From the NCBI RefSeq assembly GCF_020024835.1, contig NZ_JAHHTD010000029.1, positions 1 to 19,156 of the forward strand: a DNA stretch of 19,156 bases, written 5' to 3'. This DNA is from Campylobacter sp. (GTDB lineage: Bacteria > Campylobacterota > Campylobacteria > Campylobacterales > Campylobacteraceae). The first letter of the stretch is position 1, and each line of letters starts with the position of its first letter. The notes beneath the pieces are model-generated. The model searched no databases. It saw only the letters and a program-made list of their open reading frames with translations, and was not told the DNA's origin. Of this stretch, positions 1 through 6,518 are shown piece after piece. The translations under genes were made by a program, and so were the position numbers.

Positions 1-148
1 TTTCACTATCTTTATGCAAAGAAGTTAATCTTAAATTATCATTTTTAATCTTAAGTTTATCATTTTCATTTAAAAAATAAAAATTGCTTAAGATTAAAAA
101 AATGATAATTAATGTTTTTAAATTAATTAAATTTGCAAAAAAATTCAA
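1..148 (-). CDS. Partial spanin-like membrane protein (3' end outside window)
   Basis: This is an open frame of 49 codons running off the left edge of the window, so the C-terminus is missing. It has a short N-terminus, one strongly hydrophobic segment at about residues 10-26 (rich in Leu, Ile and Phe), then a charged Asn/Lys/Asp-rich stretch that looks like the start of a periplasmic helix. An N-terminal membrane anchor followed by a polar helix, at the end of a phage lysis block, fits an inner-membrane spanin (Rz-like), but the diagnostic C-terminal part is not visible. No ATG is available. The likely start is a TTG at 148, 4 nt after the previous frame's stop codon, with only a weak AAAGA upstream. 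The function is an inference from topology and position. Confidence 0.45.
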   Translation of the reverse strand, partial: MNFFANLINLKTLIIIFLILSNFYFLNENDKLKIKNDNLRLTSLHKDSE

Positions 149-152
149 TTGA

Positions 153-306
153 TTAATCTTTATTCTTTTTTAACTCGTTTTTTAACTCATTAAACTCTTT
201 TTCCATTTTATCTATCAACCTTGCTTCTATTATTTTTGCTAATGAAAAATCCTAAAACCACACCCGCTGCAACTAAACTTGTGTAAATTGTTAGTGTTAT
301 TAACAT
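153..306 (-). pseudogene. Small one-TM coiled-coil protein split by a one-base frameshift
   Basis: Behind an excellent ribosome binding site (TAAGGAG, 318-312), an ATG at 306 opens a 32-aa frame ending at 208. It encodes a hydrophobic segment (residues 3-22) and then a short polar tail. If one T is dropped from the run of five at 249-245, the frame continues as an amphipathic Lys/Glu-rich helix (IIEARLIDKMEKEFNELK) to a stop at 153. This gives a coherent 50-aa protein with one membrane helix and one coiled coil. The quality of that second frame suggests the two halves were, or are, one protein. The cause may be a real indel, a +1 programmed shift or a sequencing error. Topology and position suggest a holin-, antiholin- or spanin-type lysis accessory. 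The 32-aa product could also be functional alone. Confidence 0.5.
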
Positions 307-327
307 TATTTTACTCCTTATAAAAAA

Positions 328-798
328 TTAAAAGTTATTAATTATTTCTAATTTAATCTTATAAAGATCTTTTTTATACATTAAATCATAAAATTTTTTG
401 CAAGCTAAACGACTTTGTTTAACGCTTTCTTTTTCTTTTTCAAGTCCTAATAGAATACAACCTTTTGTGTCTTCATCTGTATTTCCCCAATGTATAAGTA
501 TTCTTCTATTTAAAGGTACAACATCATTAAACACATTTATAACACTATCATCATCGTTTAATACTTTAATACCTGATACTACTTTTTTACCAGATTCATT
601 AAAGGAAGAAAAAATATGTCTATCTAAATTATATATTCCAGATGGTATCCTTAAATCTTTATTACTTTCAATTCCTTCTAAATCTTCTTCTAATGTGTAA
701 CAAATAAATTCTTCTTTTTCATTCTCATCAACTTTAAATAATGATCCTATGCAACAAGTTTTATTTAATTCTTCACGTTTAATTATTAATTTTTTCAT
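328..798 (-). CDS. DUF5675 family protein, candidate endolysin
   Basis: The 156-aa protein shows the features of the DUF5675 family: an early C-x-GxL element (residues 16-20), a TLEED turn (35-39), RIPSGIY (50-56), and the signature VPLNRRILIHWGN followed by DTKGCILLG (94-118). H103, D110 and C114 recall the His/Cys arrangement of YkuD-type L,D-transpeptidases, which is why a peptidoglycan-acting role is plausible. Family members commonly sit in the lysis region of phages and prophages of Gram-negative bacteria. There is no signal peptide or membrane helix, so export would need a holin. It starts at ATG 798 behind GAGGAG and overlaps the preceding gene by 20 nt. No other lysozyme-like or amidase-like gene is present in the window. 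The family call is firm; enzymatic activity is inference. Confidence 0.75.
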   Translation of the reverse strand: MKKLIIKREELNKTCCIGSLFKVDENEKEEFICYTLEEDLEGIESNKDLRIPSGIYNLDRHIFSSFNESGKKVVSGIKVLNDDDSVINVFNDVVPLNRRILIHWGNTDEDTKGCILLGLEKEKESVKQSRLACKKFYDLMYKKDLYKIKLEIINNF

Positions 799-1051
799 TT
801 TTTAACTCCTCTTGTGATAATGGAAAATGTTTTCTTTTTAATTCGTTTTTATAAGCTTTTTCACAATGATTTTGTGTCTGCCATAAAAATAAAAAATCTA
901 TAAAATTCATAGCATATTTAGCATACCAGTATTTTTTTGACAACCTATAGCTCCTACTGCTTATGGTCTCATCTGGATATCCATTAAATAAAGCGTTAAA
1001 AAGTTGATCGATAGCAACCGCTAAATTGTAAAAATAGTTCTTAATTTTCAT
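779..1051 (-). CDS. Conserved small phage protein of unknown function
   Basis: This 90-aa basic protein begins with an amphipathic/hydrophobic helix (FYNLAVAIDQLFNALFNG) followed by PDETISSRSYRL, then a Tyr/Trp-rich part and an NHCEKAY motif. The combination of an ALDQL-type helix, a G-x-PDETxSSR motif and a later NHC motif recurs in small proteins encoded near the lysis genes of many proteobacterial phages. In databases these are often given unsupported names such as pseudouridine synthase or helicase. I see no catalytic motif that supports such names. Its position between a one-TM protein and the DUF5675 gene suggests a lysis or late accessory role. The stop lies 20 nt inside the next gene, so translation is probably coupled. 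The family resemblance is from memory of the motif pattern. Confidence 0.6.
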   Translation of the reverse strand: MKIKNYFYNLAVAIDQLFNALFNGYPDETISSRSYRLSKKYWYAKYAMNFIDFLFLWQTQNHCEKAYKNELKRKHFPLSQEELKNEKINN

Positions 1052-1052
1052 T

Positions 1053-1415
1053 TTAATCTACTTTATTTTTATGAGTTATCAGCTTTACGTCTAAAACGTT
1101 TTTTTCAATACATTCAAGCTTATCATAAGTCTTATTGCAGTGGCTTTCTATAAACTTAAGCATAATTTCATTGCTATCTTTATAAGCTTGCAGTTGTGCT
1201 TTTGAAAGATTGATGTTTTCACAAATTAAAGAATTTGTTTCTTTGGTGCAAGCAGTCAATTCTTTAACTTTTTCCTGATTTTCAATGTTAATTTTTTTGT
1301 ATAAATGTATCAATATGAAACCTAAACATAAAATTAATAAAACTAATAATGTATTTAATGGTAAAGCAGCGATATCGCTAGCAGTTTTTACATAAGAATC
1401 CAATTTCAACTCCAT
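1053..1415 (-). CDS. One-TM, coiled-coil protein, holin-like
   Basis: The 120-aa protein has a polar N-terminus of about 17 residues, a clear hydrophobic helix at residues 18-38 (LPLNTLLVLLILCLGFILI), a positively charged edge (YKK), and then about 80 residues of charged helix with Glu, Lys, Asn and four Cys. This topology, a single N-terminal anchor with a long soluble helix, fits class III or BhlA-like holins and also inner-membrane spanins. Position just upstream of the DUF5675 candidate endolysin favours a lysis role. It overlaps the end of the preceding DUF4376-like gene by 10 nt, and no close Shine-Dalgarno sequence is visible before ATG 1415, so it may rely on coupling. Which lysis function it has cannot be decided from sequence alone. 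Confidence 0.5.
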   Translation of the reverse strand: MELKLDSYVKTASDIAALPLNTLLVLLILCLGFILIHLYKKINIENQEKVKELTACTKETNSLICENINLSKAQLQAYKDSNEIMLKFIESHCNKTYDKLECIEKNVLDVKLITHKNKVD

Positions 1416-2038
1416 TTAATTTTGTTTAACTCTTCTTTAGTAATTGCAGTTTTAATCTTATCTTCTAAGTCTTGTCTTTTTCCCATAAGTGTTGCAACTC
1501 CTAATGCGTATCTATCAGCTTTTTCGATACACTTATCACACAACGTTTTTAAAGATATGTTTCTTGTAGTAGCTATGATTTTCATCATAGGGCATAGACT
1601 TTCATTTTTATAACCACTATCTTTAAAAGCTCGTGCTTCCTTCTCTTGTCTTTCAAAAGTGACTATTTCTTCTGGCGGGACTATATCTATTAGCATTTTA
1701 TTAATATCATTTGAAAATTTGTTTGCTATTTCTATAAACATTATAGATTTTAATTCATTTAAAAGTTCATCATTTTCTAAAGCGATATTAAGATATTGCT
1801 TTAATAAATCAAATTGATTACTATTTAAACAATATTCTTTAATTAGTTTAGTAGCTTCATCAATTTCATCTTTTGTAATATCGTCAATATAAAAGATATT
1901 GTATTCCTTAGATTTTTCTTTATCAATTGTTAATGGTCTATTTAAAATAGCTAATTTAGAATTAACTTCTATAGCCCACTTAATTACATTTAAACTTAAA
2001 TTTCCTTGACTTGTTAATGTTTTTTTGCTTATTAACAT
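1406..2038 (-). CDS. DUF4376-like tail fibre accessory/assembly protein
   Basis: The 210-aa soluble protein has an acidic helical N-terminal half. Its C-terminal part shows the DUF4376 pattern: an ERQEKEARAF start, a region that would pack as two helices (TTRNISLKTLCDKCIEKADRY), then an xxLMGKRQDLEDKI element, and a final IKTAITKEELNKIKWS with the characteristic Ala-Thr...I-x-W ending. Such domains are found next to, or fused to, phage tail fibre proteins, where they are thought to act in fibre assembly or as chaperones. Here the gene directly follows the beta-helix spike gene, so the spike is the probable client. It starts at ATG 2038 with AAGGAAATTAAA just upstream. The family assignment is moderately confident; the chaperone role is inferred from context. 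Confidence 0.6.
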   Translation of the reverse strand: MLISKKTLTSQGNLSLNVIKWAIEVNSKLAILNRPLTIDKEKSKEYNIFYIDDITKDEIDEATKLIKEYCLNSNQFDLLKQYLNIALENDELLNELKSIMFIEIANKFSNDINKMLIDIVPPEEIVTFERQEKEARAFKDSGYKNESLCPMMKIIATTRNISLKTLCDKCIEKADRYALGVATLMGKRQDLEDKIKTAITKEELNKIKWS

Positions 2039-2052
2039 TTTAATTTCCTTTA

Positions 2053-3087
2053 TTAATTATTTACTGATATAAAACCACTAGGAGTAAATTGTCCTGGTGT
2101 TTGAGAATACTTAGTAGCACAACTTCCAATTATTTGTAAAGCACCATTATAAACTATCGCATTATTAACACGAATACCAGCTTTATAAGTTCCCTCTATA
2201 GCACTACCAGTGTTCCAAAATGTAAATGCGGCATTAGTTGCAGTAGAGAATTGCATTGCGACAGCTTGTTTTTTATTTACATCATTAGTTTTAAACTTTA
2301 TATTTCCGTGTAGCAATATAGTTGAAGCACTAAATGACATATCAGCGTATTCACTACCATCAGCTGGAAGTTCTAAAGATTCTAAACTTATATCATCGAA
2401 AAGTACATTAGATAATTCACCAGCTATACACCCCACACCTTTACTTTTTAAGACCATTTGACTAATAAGAACTGAAGCTCTTTCAATATATATTATACTA
2501 TTACAAGAAGTTTCACATTCAAATGTTATGTTTGATATAGAAACATTTGAACATCTACTAATGAGTATACCCCACACACCCCATCCAGTGCTATTTAAAT
2601 TAACTTTTACAATAGTATTTTTATCGTTTTCTCCAGTTATAAGTATTGTATTTGATATAGAGCTAATAATACATCTACTTGTTATAGTATATCCATCTTT
2701 TATTGTTAGTGTAATCTCATAACCACTAACATACTTTTGTGCTTCATTTATAGCGTCTTGTAAGTTATCATAATCACCACCTGGACCTACGCTAAAATTT
2801 ATATTTTTAGTTAAAGTCTTAGCTCCGTTTTCATTAAGTGAAGCTATAGATTCCTTAATTGTGTTAATATCTTTTGAATTTTCAATAACATCACTAGTTA
2901 CATCATAGAAAAGTTGATTGTATTGCTTAAATTTTAATTGAATTCCATTTTGTTTTTTAGGTTTTGCATATAAAGGCGTATGCCCTTTTTCAAAACTAAT
3001 ACCGCCATCACTTTGCATTTCTAAAGGAATCGGAGTTTTTAATCCAGTATTTGCAAAAGGAATGCTTAATTTTCTTTCTAAACTCAT
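2053..3087 (-). CDS. Tail spike with right-handed beta-helix (receptor-binding protein)
   Basis: This is a 344-aa tail spike. Residues 1-60 form an anchor domain (PFANTG...S...G.T.LY...G...N) that aligns without gaps to the N-terminus of the fibre protein at 3584-4279. A short helix at about 65-88 leads to SVGPGGDYDNLQDAINEA (99-116), the usual entry to phage pectin-lyase-like beta-helices. About 200 residues of short repeated strands follow (IxISxCSNVSISNITFECE and similar), ending in a Gly/Asn-rich tail. I see no obvious catalytic triad, so it may bind or cleave surface glycan. It starts at ATG 3087, overlapping the previous stop by 4 nt (ATGA). The likely partner is the following DUF4376-like gene. 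Fold is well supported; receptor and activity are unknown. Confidence 0.7.
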   Translation of the reverse strand: MSLERKLSIPFANTGLKTPIPLEMQSDGGISFEKGHTPLYAKPKKQNGIQLKFKQYNQLFYDVTSDVIENSKDINTIKESIASLNENGAKTLTKNINFSVGPGGDYDNLQDAINEAQKYVSGYEITLTIKDGYTITSRCIISSISNTILITGENDKNTIVKVNLNSTGWGVWGILISRCSNVSISNITFECETSCNSIIYIERASVLISQMVLKSKGVGCIAGELSNVLFDDISLESLELPADGSEYADMSFSASTILLHGNIKFKTNDVNKKQAVAMQFSTATNAAFTFWNTGSAIEGTYKAGIRVNNAIVYNGALQIIGSCATKYSQTPGQFTPSGFISVNN

Positions 3088-3572
3088 AAAATCCCCTTAT
3101 CATTTAAAATAAAATCAATTCTTTCAATACTCTCAGCATTATCAATATCATCTTTTAATTTTCTAAGTTCTAAAGCGTTGTTATAACCAACTTCAATCAT
3201 CATTTTTGTCAATTTTGTCAATTTTGAGTGTGTTAATTTTACAATTTCATTATCACGTGTGATGATGTCATATTCTTTTCTTTCTAATTTTAAAAGTTCC
3301 AAAAATACCTTAACACTTTTTTCATTAAAATCATAAATATGATCTTCAAAATTAATAAAATCTTTATTTTTTTGATAAAATAAGCTAGCTTTTGATTTAC
3401 TTGTAGCTTTATATTTTGAAAGCGATGGCATTAATAGTTCTTTAGCTTTTTCGTCGCTAATTTCCATCAAATTTTTTGCTATATATAATCTATCAGTTCC
3501 TTTTTCAAAGAAAAAAACATTATTTTTTTCGTCTTTAAAATAAGTATCTTGTTTTAAAATATCATTTTTCAT
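3084..3572 (-). CDS. Tail fibre accessory protein, DUF4376-like C-terminus
   Basis: This 162-aa soluble protein lies directly after the first tail fibre gene. Its last 60 residues (from DIITRDNEIVKLTHSKL onward) resemble the DUF4376 ending, with a V.LT..KL..L..M element, an ALELRKLKDDIDNAESIERID helix and an acidic Ile-rich close, so a fibre assembly or chaperone role is suggested. The N-terminal 100 residues are Lys/Phe-rich and not recognised. An ATG at 3587 overlaps the fibre stop codon as ATGA. However, a second ATG at 3572 is preceded by AAAAGGATTTTT, so I place the start there; the longer form would add five residues. Resemblance to the accessory gene at 1406-2038 is limited to the C-terminus. 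Functional assignment is inference from context. Confidence 0.5.
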   Translation of the reverse strand: MKNDILKQDTYFKDEKNNVFFFEKGTDRLYIAKNLMEISDEKAKELLMPSLSKYKATSKSKASLFYQKNKDFINFEDHIYDFNEKSVKVFLELLKLERKEYDIITRDNEIVKLTHSKLTKLTKMMIEVGYNNALELRKLKDDIDNAESIERIDFILNDKGIL

Positions 3573-3583
3573 AAAAATCCTTT

Positions 3584-4279
3584 TCATCGTAATTCACTCC
3601 AGTAGTATAAATAATTTTCAGTTCTAACTTCATAAGTGAATCCACTAGGAACTATAAAAGTGAAATTACCTCTTTCATATTTATAACCAAAATCTTCATA
3701 CCTAAGTGCTATAATTCCATTTATATAAATTTCAAAAGGCCAATTGCCATTCCTATCCCCGGCGGTTATGATAACTAGAATCGGCTTATTTGTAGTATTT
3801 GTATAAACGACGTTAGCTTGTCGTTGATTAGTCAAAACTTGATAATTTTGCAGAAAACCTAAACCCACGCCGCCAACCGAATTTAAATAAGCAAGTCGCA
3901 CTAAATCATTAGCATCAACCGGGTTATTTATGCACTTAGGAGTTTGATTAAATGTTTTTATAGAATTTATAGCTTGATTCGTGTTTGTAGTTACAAAATT
4001 AACTTTTTCGCTATCATAAATAGCTTTATCTAATTTTGCATTTACACTTTCAATACTCGGCATTCTAGCTTTTAAATCAAGCAAGATACTTGTTATGATA
4101 TTGATTATTTTGTTGAAAGGAAGGCGTTCTACAAAAAGCCCATCGTTTTCAGGTTCATCTTCATATCTATAAGTGAAACCTGTAAGCCAACTTAATCTAG
4201 CTTTAGCGTCCGCCTCGTAAGGAAAATCTTCAACATCTCCCTGGCTTGCAAAAGGTGCATTAATAGTATCTAAATTCAT
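3584..4279 (-). CDS. Tail fibre protein
   Basis: The 231-aa protein has an N-terminal anchor (residues 1-60, PFASQG...P...S...G.TYRYE...G...FN) shared with the beta-helix spike, a helical linker (60-110, LLDLKARMPSIESVNAKLDKA), and a compact Gly/Tyr-rich C-terminal domain ending in EVRTENYLYYWSEL that is probably the receptor-binding head. It is short for a fibre, so it is likely trimeric with a short shaft. It follows the DUF2612 gene with a 11-nt gap and is followed by its own DUF4376-like partner with an ATGA overlap. That ordering (baseplate gpI-like, fibre, chaperone) is standard in myophages. Start ATG 4279 is preceded by AAAAAGGAAAAAA. The structural role is well supported by context; the head domain is not recognised. 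Confidence 0.65.
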   Translation of the reverse strand: MNLDTINAPFASQGDVEDFPYEADAKARLSWLTGFTYRYEDEPENDGLFVERLPFNKIINIITSILLDLKARMPSIESVNAKLDKAIYDSEKVNFVTTNTNQAINSIKTFNQTPKCINNPVDANDLVRLAYLNSVGGVGLGFLQNYQVLTNQRQANVVYTNTTNKPILVIITAGDRNGNWPFEIYINGIIALRYEDFGYKYERGNFTFIVPSGFTYEVRTENYLYYWSELR

Positions 4280-4290
4280 TTTTTTCCTTT

Positions 4291-5001
4291 TTAATCTATT
4301 TCATTCCAATCTACAAAATTTGTTTCATAAAAATTACCTAACATAGTTTCATTCCACTCCTCATCATCAGTTTCAAAACCAAAGTAATAATTAGATTCTA
4401 CTTTAAAAATAGCACCCACGCCGGCGGGTCGTGGTAAAACATCTCTTTTTGTTAAAAAATAATTAAGCCATACTGGAATTTCTTCACTAAAATAATAAGT
4501 TATAAAACTCATATCATTGGTATCACTTATGCTTAATCCACCATAATCTGAGAAAAATTTATCTAAAAAATTATTAGTGTTTTTTATGGACGGAAAAATA
4601 AATTGTTTTTGTAGTAAAAATAAAAGCATTTTTCTAAATCCAAAATCATCTAATCTAAAATAATCCGGTTTATTTTTATTAAAAAATAATAATTTGTCAA
4701 AATTCTTATCTTTAAAATTAAAATAATTGTAATTTTTGCTATCGGCTTTTATAGGTAAATATCTATTTATTCCTAATAACACCCCCCATAAATCTAAGCA
4801 ATCGCCCTTAGCATTCCATAAAAAAAGATTATCATTTACAAGTGACAATAAAGCGTTAAAAAAAAACTTTTTTTTAATTTCAATAATTCCTTTTAACAAT
4901 TCTTCGATATTCGTTCCACAATATTGTGCCTGGATTTGTTTAAGAATATTTTCATATTCGCTTAAATAATCATTAAAGCAATTCTCATCATACAATTTCA
5001 T
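4291..5001 (-). CDS. DUF2612 baseplate protein (gpI-like position)
   Basis: The 236-aa protein carries the DUF2612 pattern: an acidic helical start, LLKGIIEIKKKFFFNAL, then NAKGDCLDLWGVLLGINRYLP (residues 64-84), a Phe/Asp-rich centre (FRLDDFGFRKMLLFLLQKQ), and a late YFLTKRDVLPRPAGVGAIF stretch (185-202) before an acidic, Trp-containing tail. DUF2612 proteins occupy the place of the P2 gpI/Mu gp48-type wedge protein that connects the gpJ-like arm to the fibres. Order supports this: it comes right after the gpJ-like gene (overlap GAATGA) and right before the first fibre gene. The LPRPAGV motif near the C-terminus is typical. Start ATG 5001 lies within the end of the preceding gene, so coupling is likely. 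Confidence 0.72.
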   Translation of the reverse strand: MKLYDENCFNDYLSEYENILKQIQAQYCGTNIEELLKGIIEIKKKFFFNALLSLVNDNLFLWNAKGDCLDLWGVLLGINRYLPIKADSKNYNYFNFKDKNFDKLLFFNKNKPDYFRLDDFGFRKMLLFLLQKQFIFPSIKNTNNFLDKFFSDYGGLSISDTNDMSFITYYFSEEIPVWLNYFLTKRDVLPRPAGVGAIFKVESNYYFGFETDDEEWNETMLGNFYETNFVDWNEID

Positions 5002-6194
5002 TCGACTACAACTTTAATATCATATTTGCTTATTACAGCAGTTTCATTTAATTTTAATTGAATACTTTCATATCCAACATCTCCACTTTTTAAACCAAAT
5101 TTAACATCTTTTATATAAAAACTTGTCAATTGTTGATCTAAATTTTTAGACAAAGAAGGTTGTGTTATAAGCTCCCCGATCTTTAATTCATTAACATATC
5201 TTATTAAATTATCCTTAATCGTGCTCTCATAATTGCTCGGCGGCTCTTGTTGCTTTTGAAGTGTTATTTCAGCTTTTAATGCTACTTCAGTAGGTCTATA
5301 AAATTTGAATTCGTAATCAGTGTTATTATAATTTATTTTTACAACTTGATCACCAACCATACCACATCCAGTAGCTCTTGATTCAAAAATAGCATTTGCA
5401 ATTTCCTCTTTTTCTCCACCTTCTACTACTATACAAATTGAATGCGGGGTTAATTCCACTCCATTAATCGTAACGGGCTTATCAGTATAATTTTCCGCAC
5501 CATCAACTTTTATAGTGCCTTGCACTTGAAAAACGTTGCTTAAGATACTCTTAAAACTTGCACTTTTTGAAGTGCTACCAAAATTTACACATCTGTTAAA
5601 AAGTTGAAAATCACTTTCTTTTAATGTAGCAGCAAAAGCACCATCGTTATTATTAACTCTTTCGACGCCTTCTACAATAGTTACAATTTGAGTAATTGTA
5701 TTTGAATTTGCTACAAAATCATTTATTTCGGTGCAATAAAATAAAACATCTATACTCCCACCCTCGGGGATATCAACTGCTTTTGAAATTTTAAAATTAT
5801 ACTCTCCGTTTGAAATTACAAAATCTTCGGGGACTTTTGTATTCGGAACGCCTTGTATCGTTATTAAAACACTCGATGGAATCCCTTCTTTTCTAACTAC
5901 TCTAAATAGATTCCACGCCCAAAGATCTAAAAAATAACCATTTCCACCTAAAAAGAAGGCATTAGCTAAATTTTCTAAAAATGAGATGCTAGCTAAATCC
6001 ACTTGAGTTAAACTAGTTATAATCTGTCCCTGTGGAGTTGATGGATCTACGTTTATACCAGGAAAAACTTTTTTAAAGAGTTCATTGTAAGAATCAAGAA
6101 TTTCGTCTTTATATTTAAATTCTAATTGTTGAGAGTCTTTATTAAAACTCCATAAATTAGTATTTTTTGCTAAAGCGTCATCAATCTTAAACAT
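4998..6194 (-). CDS. Baseplate wedge protein, gpJ/XkdT-like
   Basis: The 398-aa protein matches the baseplate J family (P2 gpJ, Mu gp47, PBSX XkdT). Visible signatures are FPGINVDPSTPQGQIITSLT in the N-terminal domain (about residues 42-61), then FFLGGNGYFLDLWAWNLFRV, a VLITIQGVPNTKVPEDFVI element (the usual G-x-PGT-x-IP turn), a central ESDFQLFNRCV...SFKSILSNVFQVQG region, and ICIVVEGGEKEEIANAIFES with a GxVGD loop (TGCGMVGDQV). The last third is a mixed beta domain that ends at KVVVE. Members form the baseplate periphery and trigger sheath contraction. It overlaps the gp25-like gene by 8 nt and the DUF2612 gene by 4 nt, consistent with the usual W-J-I order. Length is typical for the family. 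Confidence 0.82.
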   Translation of the reverse strand: MFKIDDALAKNTNLWSFNKDSQQLEFKYKDEILDSYNELFKKVFPGINVDPSTPQGQIITSLTQVDLASISFLENLANAFFLGGNGYFLDLWAWNLFRVVRKEGIPSSVLITIQGVPNTKVPEDFVISNGEYNFKISKAVDIPEGGSIDVLFYCTEINDFVANSNTITQIVTIVEGVERVNNNDGAFAATLKESDFQLFNRCVNFGSTSKSASFKSILSNVFQVQGTIKVDGAENYTDKPVTINGVELTPHSICIVVEGGEKEEIANAIFESRATGCGMVGDQVVKINYNNTDYEFKFYRPTEVALKAEITLQKQQEPPSNYESTIKDNLIRYVNELKIGELITQPSLSKNLDQQLTSFYIKDVKFGLKSGDVGYESIQLKLNETAVISKYDIKVVVE

Positions 6195-6513
6195 TCAAAA
6201 CCCCTTCACTTGTATCTAAAACTAATCTTATATTAAGCTTACCACCTTCAAAATCCACTGCAATTTCATTAATCGCTTTAATCCTAACATCTTCCAAAAT
6301 GCGTTCGCTTATAACATTAGTTAAAAATGATTTATTATTAAAACTAGCAACTTCATACCAGTTGATTCCCATTTCAAGATTAAAAGGATACTCTTTTTTA
6401 AACATCAAAAGTAAATTTTTAATATCTTGAATTATAGCTTTTTCTTTATTCAAAAGCAAAAAATTATAGTTAAACATTAAGTTATTTTTTGAATCAAGTT
6501 GCAAAGTTGTCAT
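6187..6513 (-). CDS. Baseplate wedge protein, gpW/T4 gp25-like
   Basis: The 108-aa protein sits immediately upstream of the gpJ-like gene, the usual place of the gpW/gp25-type wedge subunit. It shows a short beta N-terminus, an AIIQDIKNLLLMFKKEYPF helix, then NLEMGINWYEVA (about residues 46-57), the counterpart of the D-x-x-GIDW element of this family, followed by an ISERILEDVRIKAINEIAV helix and beta strands VDFEGGKLNIRLVLDTSEG. These subunits link the central hub to the wedge and to the first sheath ring. It starts at ATG 6513 and overlaps gpJ by 8 nt. The ribosome binding site is poor (AAGGATTAAAAAAA). Family call rests on motif order plus synteny. Confidence 0.72.
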   Translation of the reverse strand: MTTLQLDSKNNLMFNYNFLLLNKEKAIIQDIKNLLLMFKKEYPFNLEMGINWYEVASFNNKSFLTNVISERILEDVRIKAINEIAVDFEGGKLNIRLVLDTSEGVLNV

Positions 6514-6518
6514 TTTTT

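Noticed and set aside
398..700. Plus-strand open frames, for example here and at 9866-10201
   Set aside because: They lie opposite well-supported minus-strand genes, lack ribosome binding sites and encode Ser/Leu/Phe-rich translations typical of antisense shadows.
779..1051. Naming the 90-aa protein a pseudouridine synthase or helicase
   Set aside because: Such names exist for look-alike proteins in databases, but no catalytic motif of either enzyme is visible and the protein is too short.
2053..3087. Calling the tail spike a pectate lyase or specific depolymerase
   Set aside because: Only the beta-helix fold is suggested; I could not identify catalytic residues, so an enzymatic name is not justified.
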